DNA of 64,000 nt from Halomonas sp. QHL1 (GCF_001882345.1 NZ_MINL01000001.1:3729852-3793851); one strand, 5' to 3'; numbered from the stretch's first letter, positions 17,092-25,657 are shown. Made by a program: numbers and translations. Notes: generated from the letters alone by a model not told the origin.

Positions 17092-18591
17092 ATGGAGACC
17101 CTTGAAGTACTCATTGCCCCGCTGCGCGATGGTCTCTATACCATCATGATGCCGGTCAGTAACTTTATCTGGAGCTACATTCTTGTCTATCTGCTGCTAG
17201 GCGCAGGCCTGCTGTTTACCATTATGACTCGAGGTATGCAGTTTCGTCTGTTCAGGCATATGGCCTATGTGACGTTCACCGCACGCGGTGCCGGGGATGG
17301 CATTAGCGGCTTTCAGGCATTTGCCACCTCTATGGCGGCACGGGTCGGCACCGGTAATCTAGCCGGAGTGGCTCTGGCGCTATGGATTGGCGGACCGGGG
17401 GCTATTTTCTGGATGTGGGTCACTGCGCTACTGGGTTTCGCCACGGCGTTTATCGAATCGACCCTGGCCCAGGTATATAAGCATCGCAATGAGGATGGCG
17501 TATTTCGCGGCGGACCTGCCTACTACATCGAACGCTGCCTGGGATGGCGCTGGCTCGGTGCGCTGTTCGCGGTGTTTCTGATCATTGCTTACGGCTTAGC
17601 CTTTAACGCCGCCCAATCCAATACCATTGCGCAAGGTATGAACGGCGCCTTTGGCATACCCAATTGGCTCACCGGCGTGGTGATTGCCATCTTGGCAGGC
17701 TTGGTTATTTATGGCGGCCTCAAATCGGTGGCGCGCACCGCCGAGAAGATTGTCCCGGCAATGGCGATTGCGTACCTGCTAGTGGCGCTATGGATTTTGT
17801 TGACTAATCTGCCAGCAGTCCCCGATATGCTTTCGCTGATAGTGATGAGTGCCTTTGGCCTTGGCCCTGCGGTGGGTGGTGCTGCGGGCTACGCGATTAA
17901 AGCGGCGATGGAAAATGGCGTCAAGCGCGGCCTGTTTTCCAATGAAGCGGGCATGGGTTCCACCCCTAATGCGGCGGCCCAAGCGACGGTCAAGCACCCT
18001 GCGGCCCAGGGCTTAGTGCAATCCTTTGGGGTGTTCGTCGATACTATCGTTATCTGTAGCTGCACGGCGGTGGTGATCCTGCTCTCCGGCGTTTATGAGC
18101 GACTGATGTCGGAGTCTCCTGGAGACAGCATCGAAGGCATTCAGCTTACTCAGGATGCCATGGTCGACCACTTAGGCGGCTTTGGGGAAATATTTATCGC
18201 TTTGGCGATTCTGTTTTTTGCTTTCACTTCCATTTTGGCCAACTTCTCGTTCTCATCGGTGAATATCGAATTTCTATTCCGCCGTCACGCCGCAAAGGCA
18301 GTGAGCGTATTCAAGGTGATTATTATCGCTATGGTGCTGCTGGGTTCCGTCGCTGAGCTGAGCGTGGTCTGGGACTTTGCCGACCTAGCCATGGGGCTAA
18401 TGGCAACCACCAACCTGTTTGCCATTCTGATAATGGGGCCGATTGCCGTAGCGGTGTTGAAAGATTACGAGCGCCAGCGCCGCGACGGTATTAAAGAGCC
18501 AATATTTGACCCGGCCATTCTTAAACGCCCAGAACTGGTGGATGCGGATGTATGGCCAGTGAAAGAGGCAAAAGAAGTAAAAGAAGGGTAG
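17092..18591 (+). CDS. AGCS-family sodium:alanine/glycine symporter
   Basis: A 499-residue sodium-coupled amino-acid carrier of the inner membrane. Family hallmarks appear in order: TRGMQFRLFRHM, GISGFQAFATSMAARVGTGNLAGVA, GGPGAIFWMWVTALLGFATAFIESTLAQ, GGPAYYIE, NAAQSN and KRGLFSNEAGMGSTPNAAA. The ATG at 17092 has GGAG nine bases upstream; an in-frame extension to 17059 lacks one. The substrate is likely alanine or glycine by family. It appears to be a single-gene unit and stops five bases short of a gene remnant on the other strand. Confidence 0.92.
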   Translation: METLEVLIAPLRDGLYTIMMPVSNFIWSYILVYLLLGAGLLFTIMTRGMQFRLFRHMAYVTFTARGAGDGISGFQAFATSMAARVGTGNLAGVALALWIGGPGAIFWMWVTALLGFATAFIESTLAQVYKHRNEDGVFRGGPAYYIERCLGWRWLGALFAVFLIIAYGLAFNAAQSNTIAQGMNGAFGIPNWLTGVVIAILAGLVIYGGLKSVARTAEKIVPAMAIAYLLVALWILLTNLPAVPDMLSLIVMSAFGLGPAVGGAAGYAIKAAMENGVKRGLFSNEAGMGSTPNAAAQATVKHPAAQGLVQSFGVFVDTIVICSCTAVVILLSGVYERLMSESPGDSIEGIQLTQDAMVDHLGGFGEIFIALAILFFAFTSILANFSFSSVNIEFLFRRHAAKAVSVFKVIIIAMVLLGSVAELSVVWDFADLAMGLMATTNLFAILIMGPIAVAVLKDYERQRRDGIKEPIFDPAILKRPELVDADVWPVKEAKEVKEG

Positions 18592-18595
18592 GTAT

Positions 18596-18742
18596 TTAAC
18601 GCACTACTTCAATAAACGCCTTCGCCCTAGGATCCTGCATATAGGCAACGTTGAGCCGCAGCCAGGGCGTCGGTTGATGATCAGCGAAGCATAAATGCCC
18701 CGGCGATAGCGTGATTTCCCACCGTTTAGCCAGTTCAATGTT
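18596..18742 (-). pseudogene. C-terminal remnant of a MocR/PLP-aminotransferase-like protein
   Basis: On the minus strand, about 48 codons remain, ending at the TAA 18596-18598. The peptide includes LAKRWEITLSPGHLCF and LRLNVAYMQDPRAKAFIE, which resembles the last segment of fold-type-I aminotransferase domains found in GntR/MocR regulators (arrangement S-PG--F, then LRLN). No upstream part of such a gene exists; the sequence runs directly into the CDF-like gene's stop codon. I read it as a deletion remnant. Confidence 0.6.
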
Positions 18743-19678
18743 TCAGGTATGGGACTTTTCTACCAGGAGCCCACAGGAGGGCGCTGCCCAGCGTGTGTCG
18801 GCAGTAAACACCACGTCACATACTACGGGAGAGTAGTAGCGGCGCACCTCATCATCGACCCGTGCCCTGAGTAAATCCTGGGTGGAGACCGAAACATCGG
18901 ATGTGTCGGGCAGTACCACATGCACCATCACATACAGCAGGCGCCCGGGGCGAACCATGCGCACCCGAACCTCTTGGGTGTTGGTAGCCGCCAGGGCACT
19001 CGCCACGGCTTGGCGAACGGGCACCGCGATAGCTTCTTCCGGCGTTTTGTTGAGCAGCTCATTCAGTGCTTGGGAGGCCATCCGCACCGGTACACCCAGG
19101 CAGAGCACCACCACCGCAATGACTAACACCGAATCCACATAGGGCAGAATAGTCTGCCAGCCTAGGCGCTCAAACAGCATCACCAGGCAGAAAGCGGCGA
19201 GTACAGCGGCAGAGATAACACTGTTAACTAACCAGTTGAGTTTATCCGCCGCCACCAGTGGGCTGTTTATATGGCGCTGGCTGCGATGCATCACCCAGGC
19301 GGTGAGCGAACAGGCTGCGGTGGCGAATAGCGCATATAGCACCGCCAAGCCCGCCGCGATTTCACGACCGCCGGTGAGCAGAGCGGCAATGGCATCGACC
19401 AAGGCAAAAATAGACACGCCTAAAATAAGCAGCCCTTTGCACAGATTCACCAGCGACTCAAAGTAGCTATAGCCGAACGGGTAGGATTCGCTATCGGGGC
19501 GGCTGGCTAACTTGCTCACCTTGATGGTCACCAGAGCAACGCTGAAATAGATCAGATTGAACAGCCCATCCAGCAGGATCGCTTGGGAGTTGGAGGCGAG
19601 TGTGGCCACGATGCCTGCACAACCAATCAGCAGCGCCATAAAGGCTGAAAACGCTAAAGTGCTCGATTCTGTCTTCAC
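18743..19678 (-). CDS. CDF-like cation transporter protein
   Basis: A 311-residue membrane protein with six hydrophobic segments followed by a cytoplasmic domain of about 100 residues, the cation diffusion facilitator plan. SNSQAILLDGLFNLIYF occupies the place of the metal-binding segment 2, and AADKLNWLVNSVISA that of segment 5. The usual paired acidic/histidine ligands (DxxxD and HxxxD) appear altered to D...N and N-rich versions. The start codon is GTG with GGAAGA upstream. Metal export is the family role, but ligand changes make the specificity, and even metal transport, uncertain. The deletion that left the MocR remnant adjoins its 3' end. Confidence 0.75.
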   Translation of the reverse strand: MKTESSTLAFSAFMALLIGCAGIVATLASNSQAILLDGLFNLIYFSVALVTIKVSKLASRPDSESYPFGYSYFESLVNLCKGLLILGVSIFALVDAIAALLTGGREIAAGLAVLYALFATAACSLTAWVMHRSQRHINSPLVAADKLNWLVNSVISAAVLAAFCLVMLFERLGWQTILPYVDSVLVIAVVVLCLGVPVRMASQALNELLNKTPEEAIAVPVRQAVASALAATNTQEVRVRMVRPGRLLYVMVHVVLPDTSDVSVSTQDLLRARVDDEVRRYYSPVVCDVVFTADTRWAAPSCGLLVEKSHT

Positions 19679-19845
19679 GAAGATTTCTTCCGGTGTACAT
19701 AGTCAAAATAGCCAATAAGCATAGCAACTTTGTTCGCGAATTATCGAATGCCGACGTATTACGCACTTTGGAAAGCATCCTAAGTTCTACTAACCTAATG
19801 GAGCGTTTGTTTGATTCACGTTAAGCCAAATAGGAGGGTGAGACG

Positions 19846-20682
19846 ATGCCAATGCTGAGCGTAGGAACGGAACAGGGCACGCCGGTTGAGCTTTATTACG
19901 AAGTGCGCGGGGCGGGCAAGCCCGTGGTGCTGATTCACGGCTGGCCGCTAAGTGGCCGCTCGTGGGAACAGCAGGTGCCTGCGTTAGTCGAGGCGGGATA
20001 TAAGGTGATTACCTATGACCGCCGGGGCTTTGGCGGGTCAACCCAGGCCGATGGCGGCTACGACTACGACACCCTAGCGTCAGACCTCAAGAAACTGATT
20101 GAGGCGCTGGATTTGCACGATGCCACCCTGGTGGGCTTTTCCATGGGCGGCGGTGAAGTGGCGCGCTACCTCTCCAGCTACGGCACCAGTCGTGTTCATA
20201 AAGCCGTTTTTGCCGCGGCGGTGCCGCCTTACCTGTATAAAGCCGATGACAACCCTGAAGGTGGTCTTGATGATGCCACCATCAATCAGTTTCTTGAGGG
20301 CGTAAAAGACGATCGCCTTGCCTTCCTGGAAGAGTTTACCAAGAGCTTCTTTACGGCGGGTGAACGCAGCGACTTGGTTAGCGAGCCGAACCGCCAGTAT
20401 CATCGCGATATTGCCGCCTTTGCGTCACCCCAAGCGACCTACGACTGCATCAAGGCGTTTAGCTATACCGATTTCCGCAAAGATCTACCCAGCATCGATA
20501 TCCCTACGCTAGTCCTCCACGGTGATGCAGATGGTATTGTGCCCTTCGAAGTCAGTGGGAAGCGGGCCCAGGAGTTACTACCCAATGCGCAAACACAAGT
20601 GATCAAGGGCGGGCCCCATGGACTCAATGCTACCCATCCTGATGAGTTTAATCAGGCGCTGATTAGCTTTCTGGATGAATAA
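19846..20682 (+). CDS. alpha/beta hydrolase, non-heme chloroperoxidase type
   Basis: A 278-residue alpha/beta hydrolase close to cofactor-free haloperoxidases and arylesterases. It shows LIHGWPLSGRSWE (oxyanion loop), YDRRGFGGS, GFSMGGGEVARYL with the nucleophile serine, LVLHGDADGIVPFE with the acid, and GGPHGLNATHP with the histidine. There is no signal peptide. The ribosome site is AGGAGG. These enzymes hydrolyse esters, and haloperoxidation is a side activity. It stands alone between divergent and convergent neighbours. Confidence 0.88.
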   Translation: MPMLSVGTEQGTPVELYYEVRGAGKPVVLIHGWPLSGRSWEQQVPALVEAGYKVITYDRRGFGGSTQADGGYDYDTLASDLKKLIEALDLHDATLVGFSMGGGEVARYLSSYGTSRVHKAVFAAAVPPYLYKADDNPEGGLDDATINQFLEGVKDDRLAFLEEFTKSFFTAGERSDLVSEPNRQYHRDIAAFASPQATYDCIKAFSYTDFRKDLPSIDIPTLVLHGDADGIVPFEVSGKRAQELLPNAQTQVIKGGPHGLNATHPDEFNQALISFLDE

Positions 20683-20708
20683 CGTTTGAGAGTGACTGCC
20701 TGCTAACA

Positions 20709-20735
20709 ACAACGCCGCCCTAATGGCGGCGTTGT
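20709..20735. terminator. bidirectional hairpin between the hydrolase and nirD
   Basis: ACAACGCCGCC pairs with GGCGGCGTTGT around CTAAT. U-runs are short on both sides. It lies between convergent genes, so it likely ends both transcripts. Confidence 0.65.
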
Positions 20736-20761
20736 CGATTTATCAAAGCTAATTAACGTCT

Positions 20762-21163
20762 TTATCCCTCAACCCACACCTCATCACCTTTAAATTCAAC
20801 CTTCCAGGTACGTAGCTTAACGTCCTCATCCTCTAAACACTGGCCGTCTTCAAGGCGGAAGTGCTGCTTGTAGATAGGCGAGGCGACTACCGCCGCACCT
20901 TTAAGGTCACCGACGATGCCTCGAGCGATCACGTTAGCATTTGAAAAGGGGTCATGATGATCGAGAGCATAGAGCTCATCGCCCTTTCCTCGCAGCCCGG
21001 GCAAGTAGAAAATAGCGACCTGGGCGGGACCGTCGGCGGTTTCCAGCCAGGCGGCGATGCCAGAGAACGCGACTAAATCAGCTTTGGTACAGACTTTTTG
21101 CCACGCTTGACTGTCTTGAATATCTGCCATATCCATCTCTTTTTTCAGTGCCGTTGCGGTCAT
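20762..21163 (-). CDS. nirD: nitrite reductase (NADH) small subunit
   Basis: A 133-residue Rieske-like small subunit of assimilatory nitrite reductase. It contains WQKVCTKADLVAFSGIAAWLE, FYLPGLRGKGDELYALDHHDPFSNANVIARGIVG, SPIYKQHFRLEDGQCLED and a closing VKLRTWKVEF. The Rieske Cys/His ligands are absent (AIFYL, DHHDPF), as usual for NirD. The start has AGAGG upstream. It lies 32 bases after nirB in the same leftward operon and forms the heteromer that reduces nitrite to ammonium in the cytoplasm. Confidence 0.92.
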   Translation of the reverse strand: MTATALKKEMDMADIQDSQAWQKVCTKADLVAFSGIAAWLETADGPAQVAIFYLPGLRGKGDELYALDHHDPFSNANVIARGIVGDLKGAAVVASPIYKQHFRLEDGQCLEDEDVKLRTWKVEFKGDEVWVEG

Positions 21164-21194
21164 TGGGTGCCTCTTTTATAGCTATTCAAAAGCG

Positions 21195-23735
21195 TTAGTG
21201 AGAAGTCGTCTGGGCAGGCCGGGGTTGGCCGCGTTCGGAGGTCATAATGATCGAGGGATCCGGGCGGTCGTCGTTAACGAAGCTGCGGAAGCGCTTGAGT
21301 TTCTCCGGGTCGCTGATGGCATCGGCCCATTCGCACTGGTAGGTATCCACCACGGTCTGCATCTGACGCTCTAACTCGTCGTTGATGCCTAGGCTGTCTT
21401 CCAGAATCACCTCTTTGAGGTACTCCAGGCCGCCGTCTAGGTTTTCACGCCATACCGAGGTGCGCTGCAAGCGATCGGCAGTGCGCACGTAAAACATCAA
21501 GAAGCGGTCAATGGTGCGGTAGAGCTGCTCGTCGTCCAGGTCAGTGGCGAACAGTTCGGCGTGGCGGGGGCGCATGCCGCCGTTACCGCAAACGTAGAGG
21601 TTCCAGCCGTTTTCGGTAGCGATAATGCCGATGTCTTTGCTCTGGGCTTCGGCGCACTCGCGGGTGCAGCCGGAAACGCCAAACTTGATCTTGTGGGGTG
21701 AGCGCAGGCCCTTGTAGCGGTTCTCTAACTGAATCGCCATGCCGACGCTGTCCTGCACCCCGTAGCGGCACCAGGTGCTGCCCACGCAGGATTTCACCGT
21801 GCGCAGCGATTTACCGTAAGCGTGGCCGGTCTCGAAGCCCGCCGCAATCAACTCGCCCCAGATATCCGGCAGGTCTTCCAGGCGGGCGCCGAACAGATCG
21901 ATACGCTGGCCGCCGGTGACCTTGGAGTAGAGGCTGTATTTTTTGGCCACTTCACCCAGTACGATCAGTTTGTCTGGGGTGATTTCGCCACCGGCAACAC
22001 GCGGCACTACCGAGTAGGTGCCGTTTTTCTGCATGTTGGCCATAAAGGTGTCGTTGGTGTCCTGCAATGGAATATGCGCCGCGTCGGTGATCGGCTCATT
22101 GAAGCAGGAGGCCAGAATGGACGCCACGGCGGGTTTGCAGATATCGCAACCCAGGCGGTGGGTGTCGGCGTTGCCATGTTTTTCAATCAAGTCAGTGAAG
22201 GTTTTAATACCTTCCACGCGCACAATGTCGTAAAGCTCCTGGCGGGTATGAGCGAAGTGCTCACAGATCGATTTATCGACTTCGACGCCGCGGGCTTCCA
22301 GTTCATGGTCAACTACGCTTTTGAGCAGCGCGGTACAGCCGCCGCAGCCGGTGCTGGCTTTGGTGGCCGCTTTGACACCACCTAGATCTACCGCGCCAGC
22401 GTCAATAGTGGCGCAAATGTCGCCTTTGGAGACGTTATGGCAAGAGCAGATAGTGGCGGTTTCCGGCAGCGCACCGGGGCCGAGAGTGGGGGCAGCCCCG
22501 CTGCTTTGGGGCAGAATCAATGAGGCGGGCTCGTCGGGCAACTCAATACCGTTGGAGTAGTACTGCAGCAGCGTGTCGTAGACGCCATTATTGCCCACCA
22601 GCATGGCACCGAGTAGCTTTTTACCATCACTGGAGACCACTAGCTTGCGATACTCCTGCTTGATGGGATCAAGGTAACGGAACATGCGTGCGCTGGGGTT
22701 TTGATTGCCATGGGCGTCACCAATCGAGCCCACATCCACGCCCAGCAGCTTGAGCTTGGTGCTCATATCCGCGCCGCCAAACTGGGTATCGCCTTCAGTT
22801 AGCGTCGAAAATGCTGCTTTGGCCATTTGATAACCGGGAGCGACCAGACCAAAAATGCTCTGGTTCCACAGCGCCACTTCACCAATCGCCAGAATGGCCG
22901 GGTCGCTGGTGAGGCACTGGTTATCCACTACCACGCCGCCGCGCTCACCAATCTCCAGGCCGCAGTCCCTGGCCAACTGGTCGCGGGGGCGGATGCCTGC
23001 TGAGAACACAATCAGGTCGGTTTCCAACACTTTGTCGTCTTGGAAGACCATGCGGTGGCGGCTCGCCTCGCCATCTTCAATGCGCTGAGTCGCTCGCTCG
23101 GTGAGCACTTGTACGCCCAGCGCTTCAATTTTTTCGCGCAGCAACTCGCCGCCTTCGTTATCCACCTGCATGGGCATTAATCGTGCGGCGAATTCCACCA
23201 CAGCGGTATCCAGGTTCAGGCCACGCAGGGCATTAGCGGCTTCTAAACCTAGTAAACCACCACCTACCACCACGCCGGTGGTGGCGTTTTCGGCAGCGGC
23301 CCGTATGGCGTCTAGGTCGTCCAGAGTGCGGTACACCAAGCAGCCATCGCGGTCGTTACCAGGAATCGGCGGCACAAAGGGAAAGGAGCCGGTGGACAGT
23401 ACTACGCGGTCGTACGGGTAGCGGCCTTGATCGGTGATCACTTCTTGCGCGCTACGGTCGATCTCAATCACGGCCTCGCCAGTGCGCAGTTCCACGCCGC
23501 TGGTGGCGTAGTAATCTGCCTCGCAAAGCGCCAACGAATTGGCATCGCGGCCGCTGAAGTATTCAGACAGATGCACCCGGTCGTAGGCGCGGTGGCGCTC
23601 TTCGCCAAACACGGTGACTTGGTAGCGCCCAAGGGCGCCGTTATCGACTAGCTGCTCGACCAGATGGTGGCCGACCATGCCGTTACCAATAATAATAAGC
23701 TGTGCGGGAGTTGCCGATTGTTTGGTAGACATCAT
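21195..23735 (-). CDS. nirB: nitrite reductase (NADH) large subunit
   Basis: An 846-residue siroheme enzyme that reduces nitrite to ammonium by six electrons from NAD(P)H. The N-terminal FAD domain has IIGNGMVGHHLVEQL, and the NAD motif is VVGGGLLGLEAAN. The BFD-type [2Fe-2S] motif is CSCHNVSKGDIC with TGCGGC, and a further CDICKP region follows. The C-terminal nitrite/sulfite reductase part has KSCVGSTWCRYG and FGVSGCTRECAEAQ, the four cysteines for the [4Fe-4S]-siroheme. The start overlaps the stop of the upstream flavoprotein gene by four bases, so translation is coupled. Confidence 0.95.
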   Translation of the reverse strand: MMSTKQSATPAQLIIIGNGMVGHHLVEQLVDNGALGRYQVTVFGEERHRAYDRVHLSEYFSGRDANSLALCEADYYATSGVELRTGEAVIEIDRSAQEVITDQGRYPYDRVVLSTGSFPFVPPIPGNDRDGCLVYRTLDDLDAIRAAAENATTGVVVGGGLLGLEAANALRGLNLDTAVVEFAARLMPMQVDNEGGELLREKIEALGVQVLTERATQRIEDGEASRHRMVFQDDKVLETDLIVFSAGIRPRDQLARDCGLEIGERGGVVVDNQCLTSDPAILAIGEVALWNQSIFGLVAPGYQMAKAAFSTLTEGDTQFGGADMSTKLKLLGVDVGSIGDAHGNQNPSARMFRYLDPIKQEYRKLVVSSDGKKLLGAMLVGNNGVYDTLLQYYSNGIELPDEPASLILPQSSGAAPTLGPGALPETATICSCHNVSKGDICATIDAGAVDLGGVKAATKASTGCGGCTALLKSVVDHELEARGVEVDKSICEHFAHTRQELYDIVRVEGIKTFTDLIEKHGNADTHRLGCDICKPAVASILASCFNEPITDAAHIPLQDTNDTFMANMQKNGTYSVVPRVAGGEITPDKLIVLGEVAKKYSLYSKVTGGQRIDLFGARLEDLPDIWGELIAAGFETGHAYGKSLRTVKSCVGSTWCRYGVQDSVGMAIQLENRYKGLRSPHKIKFGVSGCTRECAEAQSKDIGIIATENGWNLYVCGNGGMRPRHAELFATDLDDEQLYRTIDRFLMFYVRTADRLQRTSVWRENLDGGLEYLKEVILEDSLGINDELERQMQTVVDTYQCEWADAISDPEKLKRFRSFVNDDRPDPSIIMTSERGQPRPAQTTSH

Positions 23736-25051
23736 GCCACCTCTGCGGTCGATAAATGGGGAGTATCGTTCTGTTGGTCAGCCATGCCCGCCTGGAGCAC
23801 TTCGACATCAGCCGCGCCAAACAGTAGGGCTTGGCGGCAGTCGTGAAGGTTATTGCCAGCAAGCGCTTGCTCGAAGTACCAGGGGCCTTGGCTGGTGTCG
23901 CCGTAAAGCACCGCGCCTTCAATCTGGCCGTCGCGCAGCAGCAGGCGGCGGTAGTCACCGCGCTCAAGGTCGTGGTAATTCAGCACTTCATGCTCGGCGC
24001 TGGCCTCGGTGGGGCCAAAAGCGTAGAGCGCTACACCACTGATTTTGAGTTTGGTGGCGCTGGGGGCATCGGCGTAGCCTTGGGTAGGCGCGCCGCACAG
24101 CGTCGCGGCGATCACCTCTACCTGTCGCCAGATCGGTTCCACCAGGCCGTAGGTGGTGCCATCGAACTGGCAGCACTCGCCCAGCGCTGAGACCGCCGGG
24201 TCGCTGGTGGTGAGCCATTCGTCCACCACAATAGCTCGATCCGTGTGCAGGTCTGCCTGGTTGCCAAGTTCCGCATTAGGCGTAATACCCGCGGCAACGA
24301 TCACGCTGGAGGCGTTTATCTGGCGGCCATCGGCAAGATGCACCTTGGCGACCCGGCCCTGGGCGTCACTCTCTAGCCGCGCTAACTGCGCGCCAGTGAT
24401 GATCTGTAAACCGCGCTGAGTGAGGGTGTCTTTAAGTAGGTGTGCGGCGGTAGCATCCAACTGGCGGTTCATCAGCCGCTCGCTGCGCTGGAGCACGCTC
24501 ACCTTGATATCACTGCCACGTTTACGCAGTCCTTCAGCCGCTTCAAGACCCAGCAGGCCGCCGCCAATCACGACAGCGTCACCGCCCTTTTGAGCAATGG
24601 CTTCTAGTGATTCGGCGTCCTGCAGATCGCGAAAGCCATGTACGCCCTCAAGCTCAATACCGGGAACGTCGGGCAGCGCTGGTCGCGAGCCAGTGGCGAT
24701 TACCAAATGATCGTAATCAAGCGGTCGGCCGCTATCGGTGGTCAACGTTTGGCGTAAGCGATCAAGCGTCTCGACCTTTTCACCCAGTATCAGCGTGACG
24801 CCCTGTTCGGCGTACCACTCGGTGTCGCGCAGCGTAAGCGCGTCCTGTTGCATTTCACCGGCCAGCAGTGGCGAGAGCAGAATACGGTTGTAGGCAGGGG
24901 TTGGCTCTGCGCCAATTACCGTGATGCGCTGGGGGCGTGTGGGCTGTTTTACCAACGCCTCAATTAGGCGGTGGCTTGCCATACCATTGCCAATGATTAC
25001 CAGATGGTAGTTTTGATAATCGTTGGGCGAGCACCGGGAAGTGGTTTCCAT
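23732..25051 (-). CDS. FAD/NAD-linked electron-transfer subunit for nitrate assimilation (NasC-like)
   Basis: A 439-residue pyridine-nucleotide-disulfide oxidoreductase-like flavoprotein related to the N-terminal half of NirB and to the NADH-side subunit of Klebsiella assimilatory nitrate reductase. It shows YHLVIIGNGMASHRLIEAL (FAD), YDHLVIATGSRPALP, AVVIGGGLLGLEAAEGL (NAD) and SALGECCQF. No C-terminal [2Fe-2S] cysteine cluster is visible. NasA carries one instead (see nasA), so electrons may pass from NADH through this protein to NasA. The start at ATG 25051 has AGAGGAG; an in-frame extension to 25198 would run through the leader terminator and is rejected. Confidence 0.8.
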   Translation of the reverse strand: METTSRCSPNDYQNYHLVIIGNGMASHRLIEALVKQPTRPQRITVIGAEPTPAYNRILLSPLLAGEMQQDALTLRDTEWYAEQGVTLILGEKVETLDRLRQTLTTDSGRPLDYDHLVIATGSRPALPDVPGIELEGVHGFRDLQDAESLEAIAQKGGDAVVIGGGLLGLEAAEGLRKRGSDIKVSVLQRSERLMNRQLDATAAHLLKDTLTQRGLQIITGAQLARLESDAQGRVAKVHLADGRQINASSVIVAAGITPNAELGNQADLHTDRAIVVDEWLTTSDPAVSALGECCQFDGTTYGLVEPIWRQVEVIAATLCGAPTQGYADAPSATKLKISGVALYAFGPTEASAEHEVLNYHDLERGDYRRLLLRDGQIEGAVLYGDTSQGPWYFEQALAGNNLHDCRQALLFGAADVEVLQAGMADQQNDTPHLSTAEVA

Positions 25052-25093
25052 GGGTGGCTCCTCTATGTCTCTGCGGCTGCTTGAGCACCAAAC

Positions 25094-25155
25094 AAAAAAC
25101 GCCCCTGTCTCGCACCTCTTTGCAAAGAATCGCAAAAGCGTGCGTAACAGGGGCG
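25094..25155 (-). terminator. leader terminator upstream of the flavoprotein-nirBD operon
   Basis: On the minus strand, CGCCCCTGT and CGCAC pair with GTGCG and ACAGGGGCG, then TTTTTT follows (25094-25099). The stem continues inward through CTTTTGC / GCAAAGAG. It stands 40 bases before the start codon, inside the untranslated leader, so the operon is transcribed only if this hairpin is prevented. Confidence 0.88.
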
Positions 25156-25164
25156 TCGTTGCCC
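25151..25164 (-). ncRNA. ANTAR-type hexaloop hairpin P2 in the nirBD operon leader
   Basis: Minus strand GGGC-AACGAC-GCCC: a four-pair stem with a six-base loop having A at position 1 and G at position 4, the signature of ANTAR-bound RNA. Its 3' arm is the 5' end of the terminator stem, so forming P2 excludes the terminator. Confidence 0.7.
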
Positions 25165-25186
25165 GATAGCGTTTTTTTAAACGCGC

Positions 25187-25206
25187 GACAACCGCCATTG
25201 GCTGCC
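25187..25206 (-). ncRNA. ANTAR-type hexaloop hairpin P1 in the nirBD operon leader
   Basis: Minus strand GGCAGCC-AATGGC-GGTTGTC: a seven-pair stem (two G-U) with hexaloop A1/G4. It starts about 18 bases after the predicted transcript start and precedes P2 by 22 bases, as in two-hairpin NasR targets. Confidence 0.68.
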
Positions 25207-25234
25207 AGCTGATTAAAAACCTTACTCTGTGACA

Positions 25235-25250
25235 AGCAAGGAACTAGCCA
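25235..25250 (-). promoter_or_regulatory. sigma-54 promoter of the flavoprotein-nirBD operon
   Basis: Minus strand TGGCTAGTTCCTTGCT matches the -24/-12 consensus, with GG and GC exactly ten bases apart and TTGC at -12. The predicted start near 25224 gives a leader of about 170 bases. Confidence 0.72.
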
Positions 25251-25337
25251 ACTTGCCGCTTAGCATATTTTTTTAAATAACTTCAGATGCTTAGATATGA
25301 ATGATAGATAAGGGCAGGTACGGCACTTCGGATAGGC

Positions 25338-25354
25338 TGCACAGAGGTGGTGCA
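25338..25354. promoter_or_regulatory. NtrC binding site in the nas divergent region
   Basis: TGCACAGAGGTGGTGCA fits the NtrC consensus with half-sites GCAC and GGTGC and five bases between them. It lies about 90 bases upstream of the leftward sigma-54 promoter and about 140 from the rightward one, normal enhancer distances. Confidence 0.75.
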
Positions 25355-25364
25355 AAAAGGATGG

Positions 25365-25386
25365 TGGTGTGCACTCTCACACACCA
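25365..25386. promoter_or_regulatory. second dyad next to the NtrC site
   Basis: A perfect seven-base inverted repeat TGGTGTG / CACACCA around an eight-base centre that itself contains GCACT. It could be a weaker NtrC site or another regulator's operator. Two adjacent sites are usual at NtrC enhancers. Confidence 0.45.
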
Positions 25387-25494
25387 TTTAGCGAGTGCCA
25401 GGTGCTAAAACAAGTCTAAAAAGAGCGCTGCGTCGCTATCTCTTTGTTTCTAAGTTTATGTTCATAAAGAGTAAGTTTTCAAAAAATCGGTTTT

Positions 25495-25510
25495 AGGCTT
25501 GGCTTTTGCA
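25495..25510 (+). promoter_or_regulatory. sigma-54 promoter candidate for nasA
   Basis: AGGCTTGGCTTTTGCA has GG and GC ten bases apart and TTTGCA at -12. The -24 element is weaker than in the opposite promoter (AGGC rather than TGGC). It would give a leader of nearly 290 bases before nasA. Confidence 0.5.
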
Positions 25511-25657
25511 AATATCTAGGCAACAAGTTAGTTAATAAGGGATAAGCGCTCATTGCTTGGCGATGGCAGCGAACAACTCCAAAGCCGTTAGAAAAATAAG
25601 TAGCCGAATGTGTAGCTGTAGAAGGTGTAAATTTTTTTGATATGTAAAAGCTAGTTT

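Noticed and set aside
21822..22385. 187-codon ORF antisense to nirB
   Set aside because: Shadow of nirB codon usage; no ribosome site and no recognisable motifs.
25052..25198. N-terminal extension of the NasC-like flavoprotein
   Set aside because: It would translate the leader terminator and hexaloop region; the ATG at 25051 has a clear ribosome site and begins just before the FAD motif.
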